This document shows positions 13,501 to 30,318 of a stretch of DNA of 64,000 bases, piece by piece. How positions within the stretch are numbered: position 1 is the first letter of the stretch; the number at the start of each line of letters is the position of its first letter. The translations under genes and the position numbers were made by a program. The notes beneath the pieces were generated by a model. The model saw only the letters and a list, made by a program, of their open reading frames with translations, did no database searches and was not told the origin of the DNA. Origin of the DNA: Thamnaconus septentrionalis (taxonomy: Eukaryota; Chordata; Actinopteri; Tetraodontiformes; Monacanthidae); the NCBI GenBank assembly GCA_009823395.1, contig CM020504.1, forward strand, positions 21,934,040 through 21,998,039, written 5' to 3'.

Positions 13501-15860
13501 GACAAACAAATTATCACCTGGAAATTTTTTTTAAATAATTATTTTTATGATTACACCTCCAGGACTATTGCCACTCAGCTTTAGATATCAAATATTAAAC
13601 AGCAGTCAACAATCTACTTTCGCATCACCAAGCAATTCGTGTGTGTGCTCATGTGTGTCTTTTAGACGTGTGTTTCTTTTTATGGTTTGTATTTCATTTT
13701 TGCCAAGAGATCGTGACAGAGGTAAATTGAGCCTTTCAAAGTAACATATCAGAGTTGGACCTATTAAGTTCTGGATGAGTCACAAGAAATTAAGTTGATC
13801 GTTTGGATTTTGATACAAGGAGAGAACTTAAGTTGTTCGCTTTTGCTATTTTTTTTTAATTTTCACATTTTCTAAATTATTTGCTTCACAACTTTACTTC
13901 TGCTATTTACTCACCAACTATGAACAATGCTAAGAGCAATTATGCTGTCATTAATTTCCTATTCACTCTGCAGGCATGCTGAGTGCCAGTGGGATGTCTG
14001 TAGATCTAAGAGACAATCTTGACATCTGCATTGCCGCTGTTTGAAAACGCTCGTGGAAGTGATAATGGGTTTTTTCCACCCGTTCGCTTTGCGCTGCAGA
14101 TGAACTGCGAGACCCTTCATGCATTTCAATTTTCCGACACAACTGAAGCTCCCATGGTGCCTCGCATTCTTGTGCAAAATGGCACACAATCTCCGAGTAA
14201 CAAAACTGCATTTCATGGGGCTTTACAGATAAATTGGGTTTGGTTAATAGGGTGTTTTTTTCCCCCTCCCAGAATGCATTTCATTCATTCAGTTCACACT
14301 TACCGCGCTGACTGGCAGGCCGTCCGGAGTTCTGCTGATCCAAATCTTTCACAGCGGAGTGGAGTCCAGAAGGCGTCTCAGTAGCCTGGCTGGAGGGATT
14401 AAAGACTGCGTCAAAACACTAATCTAAAATCTCTTCATAACAGCTCCTCAGATAAAACGGAAGTATGAATATGAGTTGTGCATGTTGAAAAGAGGAGGAG
14501 GCCCAGAGAACAGTTACTGAAAAAACTTCTTGGGGGTACTTCAAACACAATGGGGGCCAGTGAGTTGTGTAAAAATCACAGTGAACCATGCAGATAATCA
14601 GAAATTGGAAAAAAAAATAAAAAATAAAAAAAGCCTTGGCAAGCATCCCATCAACTTGGCAAACACCAACTACTTGAGGATGATATAAACTTATCCAAGG
14701 CTAAATATTTTTCCATCAATCCAGGAGTTGTTGTTAATTAACTTTACCTACCTATTTCTAGTGGCTTTATTCAACGGAAAGCATATAAATGTATCTCCTA
14801 TTTGATGCAAACAGGTCTTTAAAAACCATGCAGTATTTCAAGGTGAGGTCACTCAATTTTTTTTCAAACTTTCATTTCACAAGCAAGAACCCAGGACGCA
14901 AGCGCACACGCACATCTCCCAATGACAAGTTTTTTTTATCGCGCCATTATTTTGAGCATAATATATCGCAGTCATCATGGAGGTTGATGTCGATCACATT
15001 TTGCCTGAAGCTTGTTGCTGAATTCATATTAAATATTAAGACGTCTCAGCAATAATCACGTTCAGCCTCATTAAACAATGAATTTTTCAGTCGGAGTGAC
15101 AATAAAATCCAGATGAAAAGAGGTGGAGGATACAAAGCCGCGTCAGTCACGCAGCGGCTTGTTTTTCAGTACGCAGGCATTTGTAAAAAACAGATAACAG
15201 AGAGAGAGAGACAGAGACGGAGAGAGAGAGGGAAAAAAACAAAAAGGCTGCTGCTCCACACTGATTACTGTCTTCATTAGGCCGCGCGCATCAGCAGATG
15301 CACAAAGCACGAAGCCTCTGCACTCAACCGGCCGTTGCCGGAGCCTGCCGCCTGCACCCCAGATAAGACTGGAGGGGATCTGACAACCCCAGAGGAGAAA
15401 ACAAAGAAGCAAAGTCCTCTCTGTGAAGTCTCAACAGCACCCCGACGCTGACTGACAGCCGATCCAGCTGCGAGAATCACAAACAGACGTCGCTCACGCC
15501 ACTCCTCGCTTTTAAAAATGCACTCCCTCCCGATTCGCCCCCACCTGCCCCGGACCGCTCAGAGGGATTGACGTGCGAGGAGAAGGCGCCGCCGCCGAGC
15601 GAACCCGGCGGTGCTCAGTGCCGTCTTCGCCACTCTGCAGCTGCCTCAGCCGTTTCATCCGAGGCCGACCTGTGATCGCAGCTCGGAGAGGGGAAGGCTG
15701 ACGGTGTGGAGAGTTTGCCGGCAGGCAAGTTCGCCGCAACGTGAGGTGTGAGATGCTGTGGCCGTCGCCGGGCGTGGTGCGACACAGCAGCAGCCCATTG
15801 TTAGGGATTGGTTTTGTTTAGATCTATTTTTAAAGAGATGTTCTGCACCTTCTCTTTTGC
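13501..15860. other. Non-coding; GA tract and a CpG-rich patch
   Basis: A GA-rich tract lies at 15199-15232. Between about 15280 and 15780 CpG density rises (GCCGCGCGC, GCGCCGCCGCC, CGTCGCCGGGCG). No TATA box, donor or coding exon can be tied to it. A pyrimidine/A tract is at about 14610-14632. Confidence 0.4.
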
Positions 15861-16300
15861 GTGTCCTCCGTCTGACTTTGAGAATCAGGAAGTTTTATTG
15901 ACATTGTGCCAAGTGGTAGGACGAAATTTGCTCGTGGAACATCTGCAATTACAGTAAACTAATATGTTAAAAAGAGCTAAACAGTGAAAGACTCCTCCAC
16001 ACACACTCGATCTACATCTGCAGTCGCACTCAGATGCACATTTAAGAGAGCGTGTAGACAAGCATCAACCTTCAAAACAATCAGGCTCAGCAAAGCGTCA
16101 GTTTTAGCAGGAGGTTGTAAACAGAGGTATAAAATTGAGATATTTTGGGCAATGTGTGGTTTGAGGCTGCGCCACAGGATTCCAGGATGAAAAACAAAGA
16201 CATGAAAATGGTTTTAATATGGGAACTATAAAAGCACAACAGAGCTGTGTCAGCACGTCGCTGACATTGATTACTCATAAGCTGGGTGCTCAAATTCTCA
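15861..16300. repeat. LINE-end-like fragment and MITE-like relic
   Basis: At about 15879-15935, GAATCAGGAAGTTTTATTGACATTG and later ACGAAATTTG resemble the antisense 3' end of fish LINEs. At about 16088-16130, GCAAAGCGTCAGTTTTAG and TGTAAACAGAGG match the element in ILK intron 4. Both are short relics, assigned from motif memory. Confidence 0.4.
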
Positions 16301-19160
16301 CCTTCCCTTCAAAATCAAATCAAGTTTGAATACTCTTTTCCATTGGTTCATGGACAGGAGGAGGAGCAGGACTGGGGGTTCTGGTTGGGGTCCAACAGCC
16401 AAACGTCTTTACAGTTAATGGCGTTCTCGGACGACGTTGAACCTCATTTGCTTTCTGATCATTAACAAAGTCTCCAATGTCTCACTGATTGCGTGGCACC
16501 AAGTTGGCCATTGATTATCACCACATGCTGATGCTGCCAAGTTTTGTTGTGATTGCCAGATGAGAAGCTGGTTAATTATAATAGTGATCACAACAAACAG
16601 TTTTGTTTCCCGGCAGAAAAAGGGGCGGATCCTCCTGCTCCCCGTCGCCAGGCTGAAACACGAGGCGCAGACAATTTCGAGAATAGATTACTTCTTCTTT
16701 TTTTTGAACCCCTGGTTGACCTTCTCATAGGTGGATGAAGAGGAGGGTCAGTTTTCTCAGCCGGTTTAACTGAAGAAGAAATCTTCTCCACTTGTTAAAT
16801 GGCCAAGAAAAGGGGACGTGGCCAGCTGTGTGATTGGCTATTCATGGCGGGCCTTCCACTGGCAGCAGTGCGTGCGGCCCAACTTGGCCGACGTAAATCA
16901 GAAAAGGATGCCGGCCAATTACCAGAGGGGACGTCCGAATAACAGCGGACAATAAATCTGATGAGAACATTCTCCAATAATCAAATGGACATGGGGGGTG
17001 GGGGCTTTGGGGGTAAAAACAGAAAAAAAAAAAAAAAATCACTCTCTCTTTTCCCTCCTTCGAGGTTCTGGCTCAGATTTGTTGAGTGAACCCTGCTGCC
17101 GTTAGATGTTGGTTGCACTCGGTTTGCGTCAGAGCCGCTTTGTAAACGTCAGCTCGGCCGGTCGGCTGGCTTTATACGACTGCGATTACCCCACAAACGA
17201 TCGGCGGTTTATCGTCCGCGGTTCTCCAGATTCGAGCCGCCTCGCCAGGATTACACATTATCCTCTCAGCGGCAGAGCGGCTGGCTACTGTATGTGCCGT
17301 GATTTGCACCCTTGCTGCGATGATGAATGAAGCCGTACTCCTCCGGCCGGCTCTGTTGGCCGTCGTCCATGTAACGAATGGCGGCGAGGTAAATCACAGA
17401 TCAAGCAAAGAAACAAACAAACAAAAAACCTTCTTGATGACACGTTAGCATTAATATAATCATACCTTTTAGCCATTCTGGCACATAGGAATCACGCTGC
17501 AATTACTTCTCTGGGGCAAAGTCTGTCCTGAGTTCATTTATCCACTAACAAAGAAGAGTTTGATGCCACCGAGGCACAGAGAGCAAGGCCTGAAATGGCC
17601 GAATGTTGTTGTTACCAATTTTAATGTCTCTGTTGACAAGAGGACATGAGGCTCTCGGGTGACAGAGACAACACTCACACACTAATTATTATTATCATGT
17701 TCTTGAAACAGAGCTAGCAAGTCTTTTTGCAGGATGCATGTTTTAAAAAGCTGTGCACAAGCCATTCTTTTGTAGGTCTTCTCTGAACTCATTCGTCTGT
17801 GCGCCCACAAACGCAAAAAGAGGAATACCAGCAGCAAATGGTCCGCATCTGGCACCAGCACTCAAAAAAAAGAGCCCAGTTATAACATTTATAAAGGAAT
17901 CCAGTTGCTTTTACAATCAGTAACCAAGTAAAGTGATATATTTGACATCGACAGCAGCTAAAATAATAACAGTAATAATAATGATATATATATAATAATG
18001 ATAATGATGATGGGCAAGCTTTTAGTGACCACAGATGGTCTTGAGAAAAAAAAAATCCTGGTTTTACTGAGTTTTAATGGTTTAGCAGCAGAACACATTT
18101 CTCGTTTGTTATAAACCACCGGCAGCCCCCGGGTCATGTGGAGCAGGTTTTTATGCTTCATATATCTGGAACAAACTCTCAGAGAACTTCAGGAATGCTA
18201 AATCTCTCAGCTCTTTTGAATCCAGTTATATTTTTCTCTTTGCTTTTTCCCCATCCCTCCGCCTCTTTTTTGAAGCCACACAAATGCTCGCTTCTTACAC
18301 CACAATGGCAACTGAAGTTTTGTACAGTTATTTCATTTTGTACCAGTTCATCTCTACATGTGTGTTTGTATAGACAAGATCCTGGCTCTTACATTGCATT
18401 CACAATAAAATATAGTTGCTCCTGCAGAAAAGGCAGTGCATTTCCACTTCAAGACACAATGAACTTCTTCCTCCACTCTTGCTCTTTGGAGAAACTTTGT
18501 GTAGCCAGTGTTTTAACGCTTCACCGGGTGAAAAGTCCCCAGGCTAAGTCAGAAACTGACCAACCGACCTCTCTTGACAACAGAAAGTTTGAAAACTGCT
18601 GCGGTAAAAAGGTGTAAATCACCACTCGCCTGCTCGTGCATTCAGAAACATTTCCCTCTTTCTGAATTCCAGCATGTTGGCACACTGTGAATATTAATTA
18701 ATAAAGCTTCTGCTTACCACAATTACTCTCAGCACATTAGGGTCCACTGCACATTTCTGCAGTTGCCATTTGCCTTGGCATATGTTAGAATTACATTTAC
18801 CTCAGCAGTAAAAGTAATGAAGAATATTTTGAACTGTGCTGAATGAGTGAACAGTATGCGGGCTAAGCTCAGAAAAAAAAAAAACCCCATTCATCACGTC
18901 AAAGACGGATGTGATTCCGGCGGAAAGGAAACTGCCTACGGCAAATGATAGCAGGGGGTCTATGAGATGTGAATTCAGTGTGCAGTTGGTGAAGAGCATA
19001 TCAAACAGACATGAAAAGCATCACGACTGCTGTTTTAGTGCCTGGGGAGACAAAAAAAAAAAAAATAAAAAAATTTGGAAAAAGAGGGAGGTGGAGGCAG
19101 AGAGTGGGGACCTCTAATTGATGCTTTTGAACAAACAGATCTAATATTGCAAACCTCACC
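16301..19160. other. Non-coding stretch
   Basis: TAA/TGA simple sequence lies at about 17957-18012 and poly-A at 17022-17038 and 19051-19076. The CpG content is slightly raised at 17100-17380. No exon is recognised. Confidence 0.4.
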
Positions 19161-19172
19161 ATATCATCATTG

Positions 19173-19214
<42 letters not shown>

Positions 19215-19421
19215 CCATCGTCATCATCATCATCATCACCATCGTCATCATCATCATCATCATCATCATCATCACCATCGCCATCGTTATCATCATTTGA
19301 TTCGTCATCATCATTTTCATCATCATCATCATCATCACCATCGCCATCGTTATCATCATTGTTTTCGTCATCATCATTTTCATCATCATCATCATCATCA
19401 TCACCATCGTCATCGTTATCA
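19161..19421. repeat. TCA trinucleotide tract with nested 63-66 bp minisatellite
   Basis: The sequence is an imperfect TCA array. CACCATCG landmarks fall at 19213, 19237, 19273, 19336 and 19402, so short 24-bp periods grade into units of 63 and 66 bp sharing CGTTATCATCATT and CATCATCATTTTCATC blocks. All periods are multiples of three, so both strands stay open (poly-Ser/His or poly-Asp frames). I regard those frames as artefacts. Confidence 0.9.
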
Positions 19422-20970
19422 AAGGGCGTTAAAAATGAGCAGTTTGATGTTTTTATCAGTGGCAGAATGGTGCAAAATAAATAAATCAAAACACACCCGC
19501 AGCGCTGATTACATCTGAGTTCAGGCATGCAGCCATTTGGTCGAGACGGTTTATGGGGGAAATTTATCACGCTGCAAGTGGGCCGGTCGCACCTCTATGG
19601 TGGGAAGAATTAATGTGATGATGGTGATGCAACACCTAATGGACACTGGAGATGACAGTGCTTATGCTCAGACTAAAGGACAACTTGTCAAAGGTCACAG
19701 ACGAAGCCATTAAGTTTTTTTTTGTTGTTTTTTGCTTTGCACCTAAAAGCAGTTTGCCTTCTTAGACCAACTTTCCCTCAGAGGATTATTTGTCTTTTTC
19801 TATGGGATGAAACTACTGTTACAGCATCCACACTAAATTCAGCCTGGCAGCAGCCAGTGGTCACGTCTCACAGTTGCTCCTGCCTTCTGGTCTCCTCCCA
19901 TGGTCTTTGGAAGCAGCTTGGAGGAGCTACCTTTCTGCTCCGATACCTCTGACCTCGTTCGCCAACATCAAAAGAAGTCGATTTGTTCTGGAATCCTTGC
20001 GAAAGCGAGTGTGGCTGAAAATGCTGTCTGCTGAAGGTTGGCAAGACGGATGAGCTGTATTTTTCAGAGCTGAAATCTCAGCGATCCAGCTGCCGCACAA
20101 GCCTAATTCATTGCTGGATATGAAGCAAACGGACCTTTGAGGATAATGAAGTTTAAGCCTGACCTTTATAAAGCAAAAGGCCTGAAACCACAGTGAGAGT
20201 GTTTCACATGAAAAGCTAAAAATTCTACGCTGCTACCACTACACTTTATCGTGTATCTTGAAGCAAGTGAAGTTCTGTCACTATAAATAACCAAATACAG
20301 CACTGTTCATGTTCTAGAGCTTTAACTGTATATTTAAAAAAACAAAACAAAAAAAAAACCTTGCTGGTCCTTTTTAGCTCAAATGCAACTTGACGCCCTG
20401 ATAAATAACAAAATAAAAGAACTATTCTGCAAGGGGCTTTAAAAGTCAACAGTACAATCTGAGCTCTAGCTAAGAAGTACCTGGGAACAGAGCAAGTAGA
20501 GCTAAAACAAATGTATTGTGGGCACTTTTTATTGATCTTGGTTGCAGCCTAGCAACTGAGCACTAAACAAATATACCACCAGCCTTGAAGCGATAAGAGG
20601 TGCCAGCGGAGTACTTCATTCACTTCCCATCATGGAAATGAAAGCACCCGCTAAAAAGTCCCGGCTGCCGTCTCAGAAAGATGCACCGCGTCCAAGTTTA
20701 ACACGTGTAACTCGGTTAATGCAGCGTCTGGCGGCACAAAGACGCCGTAAAGTGGCCCACAGAAGCATTTCAGTTCAAAAATACATGCGGACATAAACAT
20801 AACAAAACGGGTCTCTAAAAAAAAAGAAAAAAATGAGTCTTTAGCAGCTTTCCAACTGTGCCCTCTGTGGCCACTGGATCTGCTATGGTTAAACTCACTA
20901 TAAATACTCACTAATACTCACTGGGAAAGTCAATGCTTTTTACTGTCTTGAGTTGCCAATGAGAACTGGG
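19422..20970. other. Non-coding stretch
   Basis: Nothing recognisable beyond poly-A runs (20336-20358, 20818-20832). No exon or complete repeat is identified. Confidence 0.4.
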
Positions 20971-21751
20971 TTTAGGCCCTGTTTGCACTTGGTCACTTGC
21001 AACTGTTTTTGGGGATCGTATCACGAAGTACGCATCTTGAATCTGTTGCACAATCTGTTCGCACATAGCATTAACATGCGTCTCGAGCGTGCCACTTGTG
21101 ATCGCATTCGTGCATTTTTAACCACTAGGGGCAGTAAAGCGCAAACTACGGCTAGTTTCACCTGAAAACAAATAAGAATCAACTTCCTGTTTGCGGACTA
21201 TATCAAATCACTCGTTTTAATTCTACTGCAGCTCGTATGGATCCGAACGGGGAGTAACGACTGGTGGGTGAAGAGTGGTGAAGACTTTATTTTCGGATCA
21301 ACAGTGGCTGGCAAATTTTCGGATGCGACGTCGCACATTTAATCTCATATGTGGGAAACTGTGACCGCTGCTCCACTGACAAAATACGCTAATGCAGAAT
21401 GAAATTTATTAGCATCCTAATAAAAGAGTCCAACAAAAACGATTTGTTTTCGCTTCTTGTTTGTAACTTTATAATGACGACGCCGGGAGGTGGGCCGCCG
21501 ACCAAGTACGTACACGGGAGAGGTGAGCAGAGTAGGCGGTCGTTAATGTGGACTGAGCTCGAATTCTGTTCACACGTCCGTGAGGAATGCTATGCTATGC
21601 TATGCGAAGCGTCGAAACCACCTCCCCGAGGTGGTTTAAGTGATCGGATGACAATACGGATTTGGACTGTTTCCACTTGGTTACTTCGTGTGATTTTTGC
21701 CGATCGGAATACGAAAAACGCTTGAAATGACCAAGTGCAAACAGGGCCTAA
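20971..21751. mobile_element. Non-autonomous DNA transposon with about 24-bp terminal inverted repeats
   Basis: The left end TTAGGCCCTGTTTGCACTTGG plus TCA and the right end TGACCAAGTGCAAACAGGGC plus CTAA are perfect reverse complements about 780 bp apart. TA flanks both GGCCC/GGGCC ends, compatible with a TA target duplication, though this could be part of the repeat itself. Inside is an 11-bp stem hairpin (AACCACCTCCCCGAGGTGGTT at about 21616-21636) and a GCTAT tandem. No transposase motif is found in its short frames. The family is uncertain; the ends remind me of ISL2EU-type elements. Confidence 0.8.
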
Positions 21752-24700
21752 GAGTCATTTGGCAAGCACTGCTTACTACCAGTCCCCACTGACTCACATC
21801 AAATTGATTCTAAAAGGGAAAATAATCTGTGAATAAATAGTGAGTGGTCAACAATTATCAAAAAACATTTATTCTTCTCAGTTTCTCAACCGAGTGACTT
21901 GTTCATGTTAAGAGTGGGCCAAGAACACCGTGAGCCATTTAGTGATTTGTTCGCTCGTAGCTCAGAGTCTAAGCAGGGAGTGAAAACTGGCACTGAGCTG
22001 GAACTAGAAATCAGAGCTGTTGATTTTCCAACTGAGCTGATAAAGCCATGAACTAGCTGACTGTCTTCTTGGCGGTTAGCTAGCAGGCTAGCAGAACTTG
22101 TTATGGGAAAAAAAACAAACCCAGAAGACGTATTCCAATTGTTTTCATAAAAATATGTTCACAACCTGACACGCCCTCAAGGAGCGACAGTAATGAGGCA
22201 ACAAGTGTGCGTCACGCAAACAGTTTAGGTGGCAGAACGTGCGTCGTGCTTGCCGGAAGGGTTTCTTGCCCACTTTGATCTGGGCAAATAATGCAATTGT
22301 GTTCATGTGTACATTACAAAGGATGCGGAGTAAATACTTGTCGTATCCTCGGCACAAAACTGCACTTGGCTCAAAAAGCAAGGAAAACAAAGAGTCCGTC
22401 AAATATGAATGGGTTTGTATCCCCCACTGAAGACAGCAGGAGAGTGTCTGTAGTGTTTCAGTGGGTGGGAGTGTGTGTGAAGGCACAGAGAGGGGCCTGA
22501 ACAGACCCCCTGGGGCTTATTTATATGGCTCTTTTTTTATTATTCAAATCCCATAAACACCAGAACTTCCCCAGGTGATGCTTTATCAACAGCTCCACCA
22601 CCTCGAGCAAATATTGCTTATATCAAATTTCCCCCTGGCTTGCCAAGTTCATTCCTCATGAGAAGCTACACACAGGGGGCGCGCATGCACACACACACAC
22701 ACACACACACAGAGTCTGGCAGCAAAGCTTCCTCTACGGAAAACTTTACTTATGTCATGTGCAAAGACTGGTGATGGATCCCTGTGATGCAAGCTTTGCA
22801 TAAGTGACAGCTCCAAACTGAGGGGAAAGAACTCTATGGACTTTAAAAAAAAAAGCGACTTTAACCCTTAAACTTGTTTGGAAAGCGGCTTTGGAACGTT
22901 ACGGTCCACTTGCTGCACCAACGTTAGACCCGTAACCGTCCTTTGGTCTTTTCACGCGCCTGCGTTTGCCACTGGCACCTCTGCGGGGTGGCGGTCGTCT
23001 AAAGCTTATTAGCCAGCGACGTTACAGTGTGAAGCGTGAACTGACTATGACTGTGGGTATAACGGCAATGGCGCAATGTATTTATTGCTCATGCCAATGT
23101 TATGACGGCAAATCCAGCCTGCGCCTTTAACCGATGACTCGCGTCCGTTGAGCTGTCACTTAAATTGATGGCATATCAGTCGAACACTCATTGATGTTTA
23201 TTGTTCATCTAAATGCTGAGAGAGGCAGCCGGCCTGTTCCAGACGGGTCAGGCCTGTGCACCCAATGATGAAGCGACAACAGAAACATACGGACTGGAAA
23301 TGGGGAGTTGGAGAGCTACAGAGTGCATCTGCGCTTAAATTGTAGACCTCACTGACATAGAAAATGAAATATATAAATCGCACAGACAGAACTGTGAAGC
23401 ATGACCCGCTTTGCTTTCGCAACACCGAAGCGCAGACGCGTGCGACTAACACAGTGTTCGTACACAGGGTCCCGTGTGTTTTTTTTTCTTTCTCTTTCTG
23501 TCAGGAAGAAAACATACCTATAAGTACAGCACCTTCTCTCCTCTAACACCAGATGAGAGGCAGAACACGAGGCCAAAGGTGTTGTAAAAATGGAGGCATT
23601 TGAGGGAGAGCAAAAAAAAACACGTATCCACCTTTTTTCAGTTTTCACATTTTGCTATTATGTGAAGCATATTTTAGGAATTTAGCATATTTCTTTTTTT
23701 GTATTTTGTTTCAATGTATTATTAAAAAAAAAAGTCCTTTTTATTTGCCAAACTCCACTACAATTTTATGTTCTCAGACATTCACTCTTGCATTATGTTT
23801 ACGTTTAGTGAAGTCAGTATGAGTGTGACGGTCACTGAAATGCTCATTTCTAAATCTACTGCTGAAACTTTGCACCTTGAGAACATAAGACCATAGAGGC
23901 TGGGACTACAGGTCCATGGGAACCATAGAACCATAGAACTTGGTAATACTCTACCAATAGACTACAGGATCCCAATACCTTCCATGATAATCCTGGTAAC
24001 ACAGGACTGCCTCATCAATTTTGCCTACATTAATTTGTCATCACAAGTTTTGTTTTTGTATCATTTTCATGATTAAAAATTCCCTTCCTCTGTTATTTTT
24101 CTCTTTTTGTCTTTTTCCCCCTTTCTTATAAATCACCACAAAATTAAGGGAATAAATCAATTCTCTTACCACCAAGTCCAGTTGATGATTGCAAATTGAT
24201 TTCCTTTGGTCATGGTGTGGGGAAACAAAACCCCACAGTTTTAATCCAAGAAAACTCTTTTTTCTTTCTCAGATAAAACAATTTACCAGACTGTGTGTCT
24301 TACAAAGAGACATTGGTTGCTGTTCTGTATTTATAGCACTTTGTGTCTTGAAACCAATAAGTGCAACAGCATGGCAAAAGCAATATGCATTAAGGTTTGG
24401 AATGTAAATAAGCCGCCCACTCGCATGCTCTTTCAATTATTCTGGTTCAGCCCTCATCTCGGGCTGACGTCGGGCTGGCACGAAAATGTGTGAAAAACAA
24501 ATGTTGCGGTAGTGTCACTTTAGAGGATGCAACAAAGCAGATCGGTCAAGCTCCCCGAGTCCCCGAGGAGATTTAATCAGCTCAAATCGAAGTGCCCACA
24601 CCTGTGGGCGGGACTGAGTTTTAATGCATGGGATGTGAATGGCGAAGGCCTCGGGGCAACTTTTAATCACGGAACAAATCAAAGTACCCAGGGTGAAATG

Positions 24701-25228
24701 CAGCAACGGCGCCGCTCAAAACACGGAGAGTTCGCGCATAAAACCTTCAAAGCTGCAACTTTTTATACGACTAATTGAGCGAAAATTGATAACATTACGC
24801 CGAAGTCTGCAGGACATAAAAGCCTCCAAAGAGTTATGTTTCCATTTGCGCGTTTCGAAGAGTGCTTCAAAACCTCCATTGAATCAGAAACCTGCAACAT
24901 GCAGAGCTGTCACGTAGCAGGTGCCTGAATCCAAGGATAAGCTCCGAGGCAAACATTACTCAGTGATTAATCTTTTAAGCTGTACAATATTTGATATATA
25001 TCCATCAGGATTTTACTGCGCACGGCTTTGGATACTTTACAGGTGTTATATGTATCAGTCTCATTTCCAGGTCGTCAAATATTTTCACAAGGGGGGATTT
25101 TGGATTGTTAAATACTGCCACTTTGGGTTGGTTGCCTTATCAGTTCAGTCAGTCCACCCATCAAGGGAATTTCTTTTGGAATTTGACACAACTGACACAA
25201 ACCTATAGTTCGATTAAGTTCATTATTT
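21752..25228. other. Non-coding stretch with CA repeat
   Basis: A CA run lies at 22689-22712. A partly repeated ACCATAGA motif is found at about 23888-23938. Poly-A/T runs occur at 22842-22853 and 23722-23733. No exon is recognised. Confidence 0.4.
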
Positions 25229-25482
25229 CTTCGTTTTTCATAGTTTCACAGTCTTTCTTTTGTCAAGACAAGAGTTTTCTGTTTGTCTTACCTTCTTGAC
25301 ATGTTTCGGCGGAGCTTCCGCCTTCTTCAGAAGTGTCACAAGATGGCATGTGTGACATGTCCTGTCAGCTGATGGAATGGAGGCGCGACCAACCTCTGTA
25401 ACATCAGCTGATAACTCTGCTGAAACATGTCAAGAAGGTAAGACAAACAGAAAACCCTTGTCTTGACTAAAGAAAAACGAAG
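25229..25482. mobile_element. Foldback (long inverted repeat) element
   Basis: The right arm (25421-25482) is the near-exact reverse complement of the left arm (25229-25310). Shared blocks include CTTCGTTTTT, GTCAAGACAAG, GTTTTCTGTTTGTCTTACC and TTCTTGACATGTTTC. The left arm carries an extra stretch of about 17 nt. The 110-bp centre contains a second hairpin (TGTCACA/TGTGACA arms). No protein frame is present, so this is probably a MITE-like or retroelement-end-derived palindrome. Confidence 0.85.
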
Positions 25483-29620
<4,138 letters not shown>

Positions 29621-29624
29621 TGAG

Positions 29625-30318
29625 TTGAGTGAGGTGAGTTGAGTTGAGCGACCTTTAACGTCCCCCGGGAGTCAATTTGACAGACAACAGCCGCTGGCAC
29701 AACCAGCACACGAGATTGAAGACATCAAATGATAATAAATAGATAGAAACATAATACTTCATAAAACTGACACCTAAAAAGTACGAGTTACAAAGTTGCA
29801 AAGTTGTCATCACACCAAATCATCAACTATTGCTAATTCAAATATTTAACAGCTAATGGTCTCCAGGCAGCCTCCTTCCTGTCAGAGGATGCTCAGGATC
29901 TGCTGGTATGGCCCTTTGCTCTCTGAACACACCTGACTTGATAGAGCTGACCTAGTTCATCGAGGTATTTCTGCACTGTTTAACACCACAGCTTAGTCTA
30001 TTTTTATTAACGAGGCTGCCAGACCAACAATCAAAACCATTGAAAATGTGAGTACGGACTCAACAAAAGATGAATAAAACATTCTCACGAGGGAGCTCTC
30101 TCGCTCAAGAGATGAAACAATCTTTGGTTGGGTTTCTTGCAGATTCTGTCTGTGTTAGCCTCAAAGGTCAGCTGATCATCCAGAACAGCTCCAAGGTACT
30201 TATACTGGCTGAGTGTCTCAACTGGAAACCCCTTTATGATGGTTGATGGCGCGGCGGGAGGCCTTCTACGAAAATCAAACTGCATATACTGCGATCCAGT
30301 CTCAGTATGAGCGCACAA
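29625..30318 (-). mobile_element. LINE (non-LTR retrotransposon) 3' relic, minus strand
   Basis: Read on the minus strand, 30290-30085 encodes FDFRRRPP, then VETLSQYKYLGAVLDDQLTF and ICKKPNQRLFHL, a hallmark segment after the catalytic core of LINE reverse transcriptases. It is followed by a degraded SSLVRMFYSSFVESVLTFS-type segment with in-frame stops. The element's 3' end would be near 29655 (CTCCCGGGGGACGTTAAAGG on the minus strand), trailed by a TGAGT-type pentamer tail at 29623-29649. It is 5'-truncated and dead. The clade is probably L2/Rex1-like. Confidence 0.8.

Noticed and set aside
19001..19570. 189-codon Asp/Asn-rich frame on the minus strand and His/Ser-rich frames on the plus strand
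   Set aside because: They are translations of a TCA simple-sequence array, which stays open in all frames without selection; no start context or neighbouring exons support a gene.
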